A stretch of 46,986 nucleotides of DNA from Thermoflexus sp. (GCA_020722365.1 DYKY01000002.1:8266-55251), one strand, 5' to 3'; shown: positions 15,146 to 24,359, numbered from the stretch's first letter. Numbers and translations: made by a program. The notes: generated by a model not told the origin, from the sequence alone.

Positions 15146-16875
15146 TTCTCCTCGTCATTTTTGCCCAGAAGAGCACTGATCTCCTGTAAAAGATCCTCAT
15201 CCATAAACGCCCCTTTTTGTAAGAGCATTTGAATCTGGCCCTGAAGACGTTCGCGGTCTTTCAGGGTCAACTCTTTCGCAGTAATCACGATGACCGGGAT
15301 GTCTTTCAGTTTTGGATCGGCTTTGAGATGGTCGATCACGGCGAACCCGTTCATATCCGGCATCATCAGATCAAGCAGGATCAGATCGGGATGCATTGCG
15401 CGGATCATATCGAGGCCTTCTTTGCCCGTGTGTGCCTCGCCAATTTGGAATTCGCCATGCGTTTGCAGGATGCGTCGCAGTAGCCGGGCAGCCTCTGGAT
15501 TGTCTTCCACAATCATAATCTGTTGCACGCGCTTGTCGAGTTGGTCGAGCGCCCCCAACAATCCTCCTTGAGCCGGCGGAGCGGGAGCCGGCGTTACAGG
15601 CGCGGCCGGCGTGAGCGTCTCTGCGCTTGCCGGCAAAACTTTAAACCAATCTTCCTCAAGCAGGAATTTTTCCACAGGGAAGGTGTGACCAGAACAACAA
15701 ACAACCACCGTCTCATTACGGTTGATGACACCCATATTGAGCAGCTTGAATAGACCTGCAAAGGCTACTGCTGCCGCCGGCTCGATGGATAGGCCCTCCA
15801 TCTTTGCCATCACGTGCAACGCCCGGAAGGCCTCCTCATCGGTGACGGATTCGAAGACACCGCCATAATCCTGCATAACGCGGTACAGATACTCGTAGGC
15901 CGGGCCTGGTGCACCGGTGGCGATGGTAATCACTCGCGTTGTGGGGTCTGTCACCACCTCGGCTTGGGGTAGGTTTTTGCGGAAAGCATTGGTCATTGGG
16001 GCGCAACCGTCGGCCTGGACCAAAGCCAGTTTGGGCAGGCGATTGACCAATCCCATCTGGTACATTTCCTCGTAACCTTTCCAGAAGCCGATAGGCCCCA
16101 TCCCGCCGCTCACGGACTGGATGTACCAATCCGGTGTGCGCCAGGGAACGCCGGGCTGCGGCGGCCCCAGTTCGGCGGCAAGTTGCTCGGCGACCTCAAA
16201 AGCGATGGTTTTCATGCTTTCGCGAGTTCCGGTGTTGCGAATGCCGCGATCCACGAGAATCCCCCGGTGTTCGGCAAACTGCGCTGCCACCTTCTTTGTC
16301 ACGTCGTAGTTGGCGGTCACTTTAACCACCTCGCTACCGTAGATGGCAATCTCGCGCATCTTTTCGGGCGGAACCAGACTCGGCAGGAAAGTCCACAGTT
16401 TAATGCCCGCATGAGCTGAATAGGCGGAGTACGAAATGGCGACATTGCCCGTCGAGGCGACGACGAGTTCAGTGATGCCGGCCTCTTTCATCATCGAGAT
16501 GACCATGGCTGCCTGGCGGTCTTTGAAGGAGTTAGTGGGGTTCTGACGTTCATCTTTGATGAAGAGATTCGGCGTGCCGAGCATCATGCCGAGGTTGTTG
16601 GCGCGCATGAGTGTCGTGCCACCTTCGCCCATTGTGATCTGGAAGTCATCGCGTCTGAGCGGCAGAAGTTCGCGATAGCGCCACATCTTAAAAGGTCGTT
16701 GGCGTAGGATATCGGGCCAGAGCCGTGCGATGCGGTTATAATCGTACCGGACTTCCATCCAATCGTGTCCACATGCGCTACAGATGTGTGTGGGCAGGAC
16801 AAATGGCTGGCGATGACCGCATTTACCACATTCGAGTTCAATATCCATTGGGATGGCGGCTGGAATAACTTGCAT
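15142..16875 (-). CDS. Threonine-synthase-like PLP enzyme fused to a receiver domain
   Basis: Residues 1-45 form a zinc ribbon (CGKCG, then CSACG). Residues about 60-430 match the threonine synthase branch of fold-type II PLP enzymes: NSFKDRQAA carries the PLP lysine, ASTGNVAIS the phosphate-binding or substrate loop, and SGGMGPIGFWKG the glycine-rich phosphate loop. That family converts O-phosphohomoserine to threonine. After a Pro/Ala linker, residues about 460-577 are a complete receiver domain: MIVEDN, the phospho-acceptor Asp in LILLDLMMP, and a conserved Lys position near TAKE. Standard threonine synthases have no receiver. The kinase gene overlaps its 3' end by 4 bp, so phosphorylation of the enzyme by that kinase is a plausible inference. 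A related PLP activity is possible. Confidence 0.82.
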   Translation of the reverse strand: MQVIPAAIPMDIELECGKCGHRQPFVLPTHICSACGHDWMEVRYDYNRIARLWPDILRQRPFKMWRYRELLPLRRDDFQITMGEGGTTLMRANNLGMMLGTPNLFIKDERQNPTNSFKDRQAAMVISMMKEAGITELVVASTGNVAISYSAYSAHAGIKLWTFLPSLVPPEKMREIAIYGSEVVKVTANYDVTKKVAAQFAEHRGILVDRGIRNTGTRESMKTIAFEVAEQLAAELGPPQPGVPWRTPDWYIQSVSGGMGPIGFWKGYEEMYQMGLVNRLPKLALVQADGCAPMTNAFRKNLPQAEVVTDPTTRVITIATGAPGPAYEYLYRVMQDYGGVFESVTDEEAFRALHVMAKMEGLSIEPAAAVAFAGLFKLLNMGVINRNETVVVCCSGHTFPVEKFLLEEDWFKVLPASAETLTPAAPVTPAPAPPAQGGLLGALDQLDKRVQQIMIVEDNPEAARLLRRILQTHGEFQIGEAHTGKEGLDMIRAMHPDLILLDLMMPDMNGFAVIDHLKADPKLKDIPVIVITAKELTLKDRERLQGQIQMLLQKGAFMDEDLLQEISALLGKNDEEK

Positions 16876-16996
16876 GATTGCCTCTATCGTTAAATGCTGT
16901 TAAGTGGTATCCTGGTTAATGAATTGGCATATCAAGAATAGCACAAGTTTTTATAAGAACAAGCGTAAGGGGATTGGCGAACGGTTCACTAGAGTT

Positions 16997-17025
16997 TTGC
17001 ACTTTCAGTAGTTCTGTTGTACAAT
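16997..17025 (+). promoter_or_regulatory. Candidate sigma-70-type promoter for the kinase operon
   Basis: TTGCAC at 16997-17002 and TACAAT at 17020-17025 are separated by 17 bp. The -10 matches the consensus at five of six bases, the -35 at only three. It lies in the 267-bp divergent spacer, upstream of the kinase gene, with the expected transcript start in the inverted repeat at 17031. Confidence 0.4.
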
Positions 17026-17030
17026 TCAGA

Positions 17031-17050
17031 CAGCCAACAACCGTTGGCTG
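17031..17050. promoter_or_regulatory. Inverted repeat at the predicted transcript start
   Basis: CAGCCAAC (17031-17038) and GTTGGCTG (17043-17050) form a perfect 8-bp palindrome with a 4-nt centre. It sits 5-25 bp downstream of the candidate -10 box, where a repressor would block initiation. It could instead be a 5' leader hairpin. It also lies between the divergent threonine-synthase and kinase operons. Confidence 0.5.
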
Positions 17051-17142
17051 TTTGGAGAATGGATAGGCATAGATGGCGCTTCCTGCTTATTCTCGTATAA
17101 TGTGGTTGTATTTGCTCTTATGCTAACAGAAGGTTTTCAGGG

Positions 17143-19263
17143 ATGAGTGATCGTAAATCAGAGCCTGCACCCGAACAAAAGGGCGGGTCTGCTGTCAATC
17201 TGGAGACGCGGCGAATGCGTGGCCTTTCGCAGCGGTTGCGGCAGCCACTATTCCCGCGACCAGAACCCTCGGTGGCGCCGAAATCCTCAGCGTCGCCACA
17301 AACGCATCTGGTGGAGGAGCCGCTTTCGGGAACGCCGGCCGGTGTGCCTGCTGCTAAACCTGACGGTTCAGTATCAGGTGCAGCGGCATCGGCAGAAACG
17401 CAGCAAATTGCCGGGAAGCCTCAGGTCTCGTATGAAGGCTTGCTTTCGGCGGGGGTGCAATTGCAAGGTCGCTACAAGATCCTGGGGGTCATCGGGATCG
17501 GTGGTATGGGGGCAGTTTACAAGGCTCAAGACTTGCGTTTTCCGGGCGTATTGCGTTTGTGCGCGGTGAAGGAGATGATCAACACGGCATTGGACTCGCA
17601 AGTGCGACAGATGATCGTGCGCAACTTCGAGCGCGAGGCGAGTATTCTGGCGACACTGGGGCATCCCGCGATCCCACAGGTTTACGACTACTTTACCGAA
17701 GGCTCGCGCTGTTATCTGGTCGAAGAGTTCGTGACGGGCAAGGACCTCGAGGCGCGCCTGGCAGAGGCGGAAGGCTTTTTCTCCGAGGGCATGGTCGCCG
17801 ATTGGGCTGTGCAGCTCTGTGAGGTGCTTTCGTATTTGCATAACCACAAACCGCGTCCGATCATCTTTCGAGACTTGAAGCCCTCCAACATTATGTTGGA
17901 CGATCATGACCGGATCCGTCTAGTTGATTTTGGCATTGCTAAGCTTTTTCAGAGTGGCGAGAAGGGCACGATGATTGGCACCGAGGGCTATTCTCCCCCG
18001 GAGCAGTATCGCGGTATCGCCGAACCACGCGGTGATATCTATGCGCTCGGCGCCACGTTACACCATCTCTTGAGCAAACAGGATCCACGCCTGGAGCCGC
18101 CTTTCTCTTTTCATGAGCGTCCTATCCATAAGACAAATCCTACCGTTTCCCGCGAATTGATCGGGGTGATCGACAAAGCGCTGGAGTATGACATTAACAA
18201 GCGTTGGGGGTCGGCGGAAGAATTCCGGCGCGCTCTCGCCGCCAGCCTTTCGATCAAGATCGGCAGCGGATCGTTGGGTGACAAAACGGCAACTTTTGAT
18301 ACGGGCGTTGTCAAACCGCTGTGGAAGTTTGCCTGTGAAGATGAAATCCGCGGCTCGGTGACGGTAGCTGACGGTATGGTTTTTGTGCCTTCGTATGACC
18401 ACAATGTGTACGCTTTAGCTGAGGATAACGGTAAATTCTTGTGGAAGTATCCGACCGAAGGCGGCATTGCCTGCAAACCCTGGGTCTCCGAAGGGATGGT
18501 AATTTTTGGTTCGATCGACAAAGTGATTTATTCCGTGGATGTTAGAACCGGACATTTGCTGTGGACGGCGCCGACACAAGGGCGGATTTTCTCGTCGCCC
18601 TTTGGCGAGTTAGGGCACATTTTCATCGGTTCTGACGATCGACAAATCTATGCCATCCACCAGATGTCTGGTCGGCGCGCGTGGACCTATGCGGCAGATG
18701 GCGAAATCCGTTCGCGGCCGCTGGTGGCAGAGAGTTTGATTCTGTTTGCATGCCAGATGGGTATGGTGTACGCGTTGAGCTTAAACCGCGAACAACGCTG
18801 GCGTTTCCGCGCGCGACGCGGCTTTCTAGCCTCACCGGTGATGCACAATGGATTGGTATTCATTGGATCGCTGGACAATCATTTCTATGCCCTGGATGTG
18901 CGCTCCGGTTGGGCTGCCTGGAAGTACCGATCTGGCGGAAGCATTGTCTCGACGGCGGTGATTTGGAAAAACATGGTCTTTTTTGGATCCAGCGATGGCT
19001 TCGTATATGCTTTGGATGCTGACGACGGGCGTGTCGTCTGGCGTTATCAAACCGATAACCAGATCACCGCTGCCGCGAACGTCGCCGAGGGCAATCTCTA
19101 CATTGGTGGTGTGGACGGCAATCTGTATTGCTTCGATGCGCTTACCGGGGCTGTGCGTTGGCATTATCAGACCGATGGCCCGATCACCGGCGCACCACAG
19201 ATTGCCGATGGCATTGTCTATATAGGTTCTGCGGATCATTACGTGTATGCGATTCCGATGTGA
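17143..19263 (+). CDS. Ser/Thr protein kinase with C-terminal PQQ propeller
   Basis: The 706-residue protein has a Pro/Ser-rich, probably disordered N terminus (1-105) and a Hanks-type kinase domain (about 110-375): glycine loop IGIGGMGAVYKA, CAVKEM with the ATP lysine, FRDLKPSN as catalytic loop (F replaces the usual H of HRD), DFGIAK, and GTEGYSPPEQY in place of APE. From about 385 to the end come seven or so PQQ/quinoprotein-type blades, with repeated YALD, W.Y.TD and VY.GS words, which probably form a ligand-binding propeller. There is no membrane span, so the sensor part is intracellular, unlike PASTA kinases. It heads the operon and faces the PP2C phosphatase 20 bp downstream. Confidence 0.9.
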   Translation: MSDRKSEPAPEQKGGSAVNLETRRMRGLSQRLRQPLFPRPEPSVAPKSSASPQTHLVEEPLSGTPAGVPAAKPDGSVSGAAASAETQQIAGKPQVSYEGLLSAGVQLQGRYKILGVIGIGGMGAVYKAQDLRFPGVLRLCAVKEMINTALDSQVRQMIVRNFEREASILATLGHPAIPQVYDYFTEGSRCYLVEEFVTGKDLEARLAEAEGFFSEGMVADWAVQLCEVLSYLHNHKPRPIIFRDLKPSNIMLDDHDRIRLVDFGIAKLFQSGEKGTMIGTEGYSPPEQYRGIAEPRGDIYALGATLHHLLSKQDPRLEPPFSFHERPIHKTNPTVSRELIGVIDKALEYDINKRWGSAEEFRRALAASLSIKIGSGSLGDKTATFDTGVVKPLWKFACEDEIRGSVTVADGMVFVPSYDHNVYALAEDNGKFLWKYPTEGGIACKPWVSEGMVIFGSIDKVIYSVDVRTGHLLWTAPTQGRIFSSPFGELGHIFIGSDDRQIYAIHQMSGRRAWTYAADGEIRSRPLVAESLILFACQMGMVYALSLNREQRWRFRARRGFLASPVMHNGLVFIGSLDNHFYALDVRSGWAAWKYRSGGSIVSTAVIWKNMVFFGSSDGFVYALDADDGRVVWRYQTDNQITAAANVAEGNLYIGGVDGNLYCFDALTGAVRWHYQTDGPITGAPQIADGIVYIGSADHYVYAIPM

Positions 19264-19283
19264 CCTGGAACTGTGGGGGAAGA

Positions 19284-20246
19284 ATGGCGGATATCAAGGC
19301 TTGGTTGCGTAATAGATTTGGTAAGTCAGCGCGGCGTGCGCAAGAGGAAAGTGCCGCCGCGAGTCTGTTCAAAAAGCCCGAAACGGCCCCGATTGAAGGG
19401 GCGGAGGCTGAACGTGCTCTGGCAGAGAGAGGGCGGCGCGCCTGGGAGGCTTCGGGCGTTTTCTCCGTCGGGTGGTGTACCGACGTGGGACGTGTACGCA
19501 ACCATAACGAAGACGCGCTTTTTATCCTGTCTAGCGAACAGGAGGCGAACAATGCCGCCCCCCCGTTTGGGCTTTTTATGTTAGCCGATGGGATGGGCGG
19601 GCACCAATCCGGTGAGGTTGCCAGCGCGCTGGCGCTGCGGGCGGCTGCCGGCTGGTTGCTTTCTCATGTTTATTTCCCTCTGGTGGATGGTACGGATCGT
19701 GGAGCCGATCAGCCTTCGTTAACCGACATGGTTCGTGAGGCCATCTCGCATGCTAACCGGGTTGTTACGCGCGACTACCCCGGCAGCGGCAGTACTTTAA
19801 CGTGTGGCATGATCCTCGGAGATCGTCTTTTTGTGGGGCATGTTGGGGACAGCCGCGCCTACCTGTTGCGTGTGGGTCAACCTGCCAGACAATTGACCAA
19901 GGATCATTCGCTGGTCAATCGCTTGATAGAAATGGGGCAGTTAACTGAGGAAGAAGCAGCAGTCCATCCGCAACGCAATGTGTTGTATCGGGCGATCGGG
20001 CAAGGCGCAACGCTGGAAGTCGATGTTTTCACCTATGCGCTCGAACCTGGAGATCGCCTGCTTCTGTGCAGCGATGGCTTGTGGGGAGCGGTAGACGAAG
20101 CAGAAATCTGGCGCTTGATCCAAGAAGCGCCGACACCACAGCAGGCTTGCGTACAGTTAGTCGCAGCAGCCAATGCGGCTGGTGGCAACGACAATATCTC
20201 AGTCGTATTGGTTGAAACCTGGCGTGGGCAAAGCCAGGGGGTGTGA
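19284..20246 (+). CDS. PP2C-family Ser/Thr phosphatase
   Basis: The 320-residue protein has an 80-residue N-terminal extension rich in Ala and Arg, then a complete PPM catalytic domain: [10 protein letters not shown] with the metal Asp, [45 protein letters not shown] and [12 protein letters not shown]. It removes phosphate from Ser/Thr residues using two metal ions, and is the natural counterpart of the kinase just upstream. The ATG at 19284 follows GGGGGAAG; the open frame extends to 19128 inside the kinase gene but adds only out-of-frame kinase sequence. The TGA overlaps the ATG of the next gene by one base (TGATG), indicating coupling. No membrane segment is seen. Confidence 0.92.
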   Translation: MADIKAWLRNRFGKSARRAQEESAAASLFKKPETAPIEGAEAERALAERGRRAWEASGVFSVGWCTDVGRVRNHNEDALFILSSEQEANNAAPPFGLFMLADGMGGHQSGEVASALALRAAAGWLLSHVYFPLVDGTDRGADQPSLTDMVREAISHANRVVTRDYPGSGSTLTCGMILGDRLFVGHVGDSRAYLLRVGQPARQLTKDHSLVNRLIEMGQLTEEEAAVHPQRNVLYRAIGQGATLEVDVFTYALEPGDRLLLCSDGLWGAVDEAEIWRLIQEAPTPQQACVQLVAAANAAGGNDNISVVLVETWRGQSQGV

Positions 20247-21715
20247 TGACAACGATTGACTCCCAGAAAGACTATTACGCGGCCCTAAATGTCTCCCTGA
20301 ATGCGGACGACGATGAAATCAAACAGGCCTATCGCGAAAAAGCACGTGAGTATCATCCCGACAGCGGACATGGTGATGCGGAGCGTTTCCGGGAAGTCCA
20401 GGAAGCCTACGAAGTTTTGCGCGACGAGGTCTTGCGGCGTGCCTATGACCGGCAGCGGGAGAAGCGGGGACTTTCTGAGGATGCGCTGGTGGGCTTGGCC
20501 TTGTCGCAGAGCCGCACCGAAGCATACCCTCTAAATGAACCCCAAGTGTTCTATGTTCTGGTTGATATTGCGCCGCACACTGAGGAACAAAAGGAAGTTA
20601 CGCGCCAACATTTGAACGTTGCCCTGGTGGTCGATTGCAGTACCTCAATGAGTGGCGTGCGGATGCAGAATATCAAGATCGCCGCTACGGACCTGATCGA
20701 ATCTCTCGACTCTCACGATCGTCTGGCGCTCGTCGCGTTCAGCGATCGCGCTGAGGTGTTGGCGTCGACGCATCTGATGGACAACCCGCGCATCTTTAAA
20801 TCTGCGTTGGCTGCGTTGATTCCCAGTGGGGGCACCGAGATCTACCAGGGTTTATTGGCTGGACTGGAAGAAGTGCGCCGGTATGCTTCTCCGGAGATGG
20901 TTAACCATGTCATTTTATTGACGGATGGTCGCACCTATGGAGATGAGATGCGCGCGCTGACTGAGGCGCGGCGTGCTGCCGCTGAAGGGATCGGTATCTC
21001 CGCTTTCGGGATCGGCGAAGACTGGAACGATGAATTCCTGGACGATCTGGCACGGAGTGCAGGCGGCGTCTCGCGTTATATTCGCGTTCCCTCGGATGTG
21101 CGCGCTGCTCTTAAGCGGCAAATCCAGGGATTGAGCACTATGCTGCTGCAAAATGTGAAGCTGGAAGTGAATGTGGCTCCGTACGTCCATATCCAGGCGG
21201 TTTATCGAGCGGCACCCTATTTGGAAATTCTGGAACATTCGGAAAACAACGTCATTGCTCTCGGCAATGTGATGGCGGATGAACCGGTATCGGTGGTGTT
21301 GGAAATCGTTGTTGCTCAAGCCGTTACAGGTGAGCGTCGCATCGCACGGTTGGATATGGTCGGTGAGCCGATCACTGCTTCTGAACCAATTCGTCTGCGT
21401 CAGGACGTTACTGTGACGTTTACGCTGGAACCTAAAGAGGAATCGGCGCCGACCAATTTACTCAACCGCCTGGCCCGGCTGAGTGTTTTTAGTCTCCAGG
21501 AAAAAGCCTGGAGAGCACTGGGTGTAGGAGATGTGCACCAGGCGACTACCTATTTGGAATATGCTGCAACCCGGTTGTTCGATATGGGCCATCGAGATCT
21601 GGGTCAGGCTGCGATGTTGGAAGTCAGCCGGCTTATGCATGGCGGCGATCCAACCAAGGAAGGCCGCAAGAAATTACGCTATGGCACTCGAAGTCTAACA
21701 TCCCCTGTGCGATAG
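20246..21715 (+). CDS. J-domain protein with von Willebrand A domain
   Basis: The 489-residue protein starts with a J domain (about residues 7-70: [24 protein letters not shown] at the loop, and RRAYDRQR), the part of DnaJ that stimulates the ATPase of Hsp70. There is no G/F or zinc region. A VWA domain follows (about 125-300), with a complete metal site: DCSTS, GGTEI and LTDGR. The remaining 190 residues include a beta-rich part and a helical tail. VWA domains bind protein partners through a metal ion. The combination suggests recruitment of Hsp70 to a VWA-bound client, perhaps a phosphoprotein of this operon. Its start overlaps the phosphatase stop by one base; the GTG three bases earlier is a less likely start. 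Confidence 0.85.
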   Translation: MTTIDSQKDYYAALNVSLNADDDEIKQAYREKAREYHPDSGHGDAERFREVQEAYEVLRDEVLRRAYDRQREKRGLSEDALVGLALSQSRTEAYPLNEPQVFYVLVDIAPHTEEQKEVTRQHLNVALVVDCSTSMSGVRMQNIKIAATDLIESLDSHDRLALVAFSDRAEVLASTHLMDNPRIFKSALAALIPSGGTEIYQGLLAGLEEVRRYASPEMVNHVILLTDGRTYGDEMRALTEARRAAAEGIGISAFGIGEDWNDEFLDDLARSAGGVSRYIRVPSDVRAALKRQIQGLSTMLLQNVKLEVNVAPYVHIQAVYRAAPYLEILEHSENNVIALGNVMADEPVSVVLEIVVAQAVTGERRIARLDMVGEPITASEPIRLRQDVTVTFTLEPKEESAPTNLLNRLARLSVFSLQEKAWRALGVGDVHQATTYLEYAATRLFDMGHRDLGQAAMLEVSRLMHGGDPTKEGRKKLRYGTRSLTSPVR

Positions 21716-21740
21716 TTTGGGGCAAGTGGGAGGAGAAAAT

Positions 21741-22268
21741 ATGACACAGAAAGCAAACAAAGTCGTTTGTCCCTCGTGTGGGGCGGAAAACCTGCCCGGA
21801 ACACTCTTCTGCATTCAGTGCGGCACCTACCTGCCATCGGGCGGCCCTTTGCGTACGGAGCCGCTTCCAGAGCAGGAAGACGGTCGCCCTGCTCGTCCTC
21901 GTCAGGAGGGCCAGGAGGGTGAAGAAGCGTGGGCGCTGAACATTGAAGTCGAGGTGCTGAACACCGGCCGAAAAGTGTTGCTCTCGGCAGACCGCGAAAT
22001 CCTGGTGGGACGCCTGGACGCGGCCCACGGTGTTTTCCCGGAACTGGACATGACAACCGATGGTGGCCTGGAACAGGGCGTTTCACGACGCCATGCCCGG
22101 ATATATACGCGGGAAGGAACGTGCTTTGTCGAAGACCTCGACAGTACCAATGGCACATTTTTGAATGAAGAGCGAATTACGCCTTATTTGCCCTATGCTT
22201 TTCGTGATGGCGACCTGTTGATGTTTGGCACGATGCGCTCGAAAGTGCATATCTACCCCAATCATTAG
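21741..22268 (+). CDS. Zinc-ribbon/FHA phosphothreonine-binding protein
   Basis: The 175-residue protein has an N-terminal zinc ribbon (CPSCG, then CIQCG, residues 10-30), a flexible acidic linker, and an FHA domain over about residues 75-170. The FHA marks are EILVGR, VSRRHARI and LDSTNGTFLNEERI, which place the Arg, Ser and Asn that bind phosphothreonine. It is most likely a reader of the kinase's phosphorylation. AGGAGA at 21731-21736 supports the ATG at 21741. It follows the J/VWA gene by 25 bp. The zinc ribbon is of the type common in Chloroflexota signalling proteins and may mediate protein contacts. Confidence 0.88.
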   Translation: MTQKANKVVCPSCGAENLPGTLFCIQCGTYLPSGGPLRTEPLPEQEDGRPARPRQEGQEGEEAWALNIEVEVLNTGRKVLLSADREILVGRLDAAHGVFPELDMTTDGGLEQGVSRRHARIYTREGTCFVEDLDSTNGTFLNEERITPYLPYAFRDGDLLMFGTMRSKVHIYPNH

Positions 22269-22286
22269 CGGAATAGAGGAGTCACT

Positions 22287-22529
22287 ATGGCACAAACCGT
22301 TTTGATACATGTCATGAACGAAGATGCGATTGTCGGAGAGATTGAGGAACTTCCCGATCAAAACGCACCGTTTCTCAAAGTCTCCAGTCCGCGTCTGCGA
22401 GATGGGCGTGATGTCTCCTATTTCTTGCCGGAGACAAACATTGTACTTATCCCCTGGACCCGCATCCATAGCATCGAAATCATGCCGACCGAGGGAGAGG
22501 AAAAGCTTGTTACCTTTATCCGCGAGTAA
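22287..22529 (+). CDS. Small conserved-looking protein of the signalling operon, unknown function
   Basis: This 80-residue protein is not recognised. It is acidic, without membrane segment or cysteine, and reads as alternating beta strands ([33 protein letters not shown]), compatible with a small beta barrel or Sm-like fold. It lies 18 bp after the FHA gene with GAGGAG before the ATG, and its last 23 bp overlap the regulator gene. Its place between the phosphopeptide reader and the response regulator suggests an adaptor role, but this is only inferred from position. Confidence 0.65.
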   Translation: MAQTVLIHVMNEDAIVGEIEELPDQNAPFLKVSSPRLRDGRDVSYFLPETNIVLIPWTRIHSIEIMPTEGEEKLVTFIRE

Positions 22530-23262
22530 TCCAGAAACGACGATTCGCGACGTTCACCCATTGGTATTGGTAGTGGATGACGAACCTCGAATCATCCGCT
22601 TTGTGCGCATCAACCTGGAAATGGAAGGTTTCCGCGTTATCGAAGCCGCCAATGGGTTGGAGGCCGTGGATCAAGTCCGCGAGAAAATGCCCGATGCAGT
22701 GCTGTTGGACGTTTCGATGCCGGAGATGGACGGCTTCGAGACTTTGAGGATGATCCGTGAGATATCCAGCGTGCCGGTGGTCATGTTGACCGTGCGCAGT
22801 TCTGAAGAGGATAAAGTGCGCGGGCTGGATCTCGGCGCTGATGATTATATCACCAAACCATTTAGCCCCCGCGAGTTGGTAAGTCGCTTGCGCGCCGTCT
22901 TGCGCCGGGTGCAAGCCGCGTCACCCACCAGCGCCTCCGTTTTGGAGATTGACGACCACCTCAGCCTGGATTTCAATACCGGCGAAGTGCTGGTGGAAGG
23001 GGAGCGCATCAAATTGCGTCCCATCGAGTTCCGGCTACTGCGTCATTTGATTGAAAACGCCGGATGGACTGTCCCATACAGCACGTTGCTTTCCAAAGTG
23101 TGGGGGTATGAATACAAAGACGCGGTCTCCTATCTGCGTCTGTACGTCAATTACTTACGGAAGAAGATCGAGCCTGATCCGGCAAACCCACGTTATATCT
23201 TCACGGAGCGGGGGATGGGCTACCGTTTTGCTGATTTTCGTCGCCAACAAGTTGAAGAATGA
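22507..23262 (+). CDS. OmpR/PhoB-family response regulator
   Basis: The 251-residue protein has a receiver domain (about 20-135: VVDDEP, phospho-acceptor Asp in [13 protein letters not shown], conserved Thr in MLTVRS, Lys in YITKPF) and an OmpR-type winged helix (about 150-250: [14 protein letters not shown], then [16 protein letters not shown] and [10 protein letters not shown]). It should bind direct repeats as a dimer. The TTG at 22507, six bases after GGGAGAGG, is preferred; the open frame reaches to 22324 but that region is the neighbouring gene in another frame. No cognate histidine kinase is next to it, so it may be driven by the Ser/Thr kinase or by the hybrid kinase at 13883. Confidence 0.88.
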   Translation: MLPLSASNPETTIRDVHPLVLVVDDEPRIIRFVRINLEMEGFRVIEAANGLEAVDQVREKMPDAVLLDVSMPEMDGFETLRMIREISSVPVVMLTVRSSEEDKVRGLDLGADDYITKPFSPRELVSRLRAVLRRVQAASPTSASVLEIDDHLSLDFNTGEVLVEGERIKLRPIEFRLLRHLIENAGWTVPYSTLLSKVWGYEYKDAVSYLRLYVNYLRKKIEPDPANPRYIFTERGMGYRFADFRRQQVEE

Positions 23263-23271
23263 GAGGGCTAT

Positions 23272-23790
23272 GTGAAGTCTTACAAAATCGTGATCACCGG
23301 CCCATTTAATGCCGGCAAGACAGCTTTTATTCACACCATTAGCGACATCGCAATGGTCACCACCGAGCGCCGGATTTCCGATCCTGGCGTGGCGACTGCC
23401 GGCAAGTCTGAGACAACCGTGGCGATGGATTATGGTCAAAAACGACTTGGCGATGCGCTGTTGCACCTGTACGGCACGCCAGGGCAGGCCCGCTTCGAGT
23501 TTATGTGGTCGATTTTGGCGAGAGAGATGGATGCGTTTGTGTTGCTTGTGGACAGCACTGATAAGGTCAGCTTGCTGGACGCCAAGCAAGTGATGTGGCA
23601 ATTCCGCAAACAAGCCAAAGTGCCATACGTGGTAGCCGCCAATAAACAGGATCACCGTGCTGCCCTACCGCCGGCAGAAATCCGGCGGCTGTTGGCTGTG
23701 TCGAAGGATGTGACAGTTATGCCGTGTGTCGCTCATGAAAAGGAATCGGTCTTGCGAATTCTGGAGCATGTGCGCCGGTTGTTAAGATAG
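23272..23790 (+). CDS. Small Ras-like GTPase
   Basis: The 172-residue protein is a P-loop GTPase of the bacterial small-GTPase group that includes the Streptomyces conservon and MglA relatives. G1 is TGPFNAGKTAF (residues 7-17), G3 is reduced to LYGTPGQARFEF, and G4 is AANKQD; the G5 region is not obvious. The usual DxxG of G3 is changed to YGTPG, as in this group, and Gln follows. These proteins act as switches at the membrane or in polarity, often with a roadblock partner, which is not seen here. The GTG at 23272 is the only reasonable start, 9 bp after the regulator stop with GAGAGGG upstream. It closes the operon. Confidence 0.82.
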   Translation: MKSYKIVITGPFNAGKTAFIHTISDIAMVTTERRISDPGVATAGKSETTVAMDYGQKRLGDALLHLYGTPGQARFEFMWSILAREMDAFVLLVDSTDKVSLLDAKQVMWQFRKQAKVPYVVAANKQDHRAALPPAEIRRLLAVSKDVTVMPCVAHEKESVLRILEHVRRLLR

Positions 23791-23909
23791 CCGGGCGGCG
23801 CCAGGGCAAGCGCGCTCGACACTGTTATATTCGATTTTGCCTTTAAGCGGCGGGCGTTGTTGCCGTATCTGAGTTTGGTCTCTCTCATCTGTCGACCGAA
23901 AGTCTGATT

Positions 23910-24359
23910 ATGCGTTGGAAGTTCGATCCGTTTCTGAATTGCGCTGCCGTGCGTGAGGCGCTGGCGCGGTTGATGCACGACCCGCGCTTTACACCCGCGC
24001 GTGTGGTGCAGGCTCTTCGCCGCGACACAGTTGTCGAAACCCCCTTGATGGTCGATGTGCACACGACGGCGGATGAAATCGTGGTGCAAGCATCGCTTCC
24101 TGGACTCAAGCCCAAAGATGTGGAAATCAAGCTCGAACGTGAGCGGCTGACGATCCGCGGCAAGTTCCCCGCGCCCATGACCAACGTCGCGTATGTCTTG
24201 CAGGAACGCCAGACTGGATATTTTTGCCGGATGCTCGCACTGAATGTGCCGGTGGATGGCACTCGCGCTGAAGCCCGGCTGGTGGATGGTGTGCTGACGT
24301 TGGTTCTGCCGAAGGTCCAGGAGCCGCAAACCAGGGTGACGTACGTACGTCCCAAATAA
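23910..24359 (+). CDS. Hsp20/alpha-crystallin small heat shock protein
   Basis: The 149-residue protein is an ATP-independent holdase. The alpha-crystallin domain (about residues 48-140) starts with TPLMVDVHTTADEIVVQASLPG, continues with PKDVEIKLERERLTIRG and ends with DGVLTLVLPK, the conserved A/G-x-L-x(n)-L-x-L-x-P region. A helical N-terminal arm of 45 residues would drive oligomerisation. No strong ribosome site precedes the ATG at 23910, but no better start is present. It is 120 bp after the GTPase and was probably transcribed on its own or by read-through. No heat-shock promoter element was recognised. Confidence 0.88.
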   Translation: MRWKFDPFLNCAAVREALARLMHDPRFTPARVVQALRRDTVVETPLMVDVHTTADEIVVQASLPGLKPKDVEIKLERERLTIRGKFPAPMTNVAYVLQERQTGYFCRMLALNVPVDGTRAEARLVDGVLTLVLPKVQEPQTRVTYVRPK

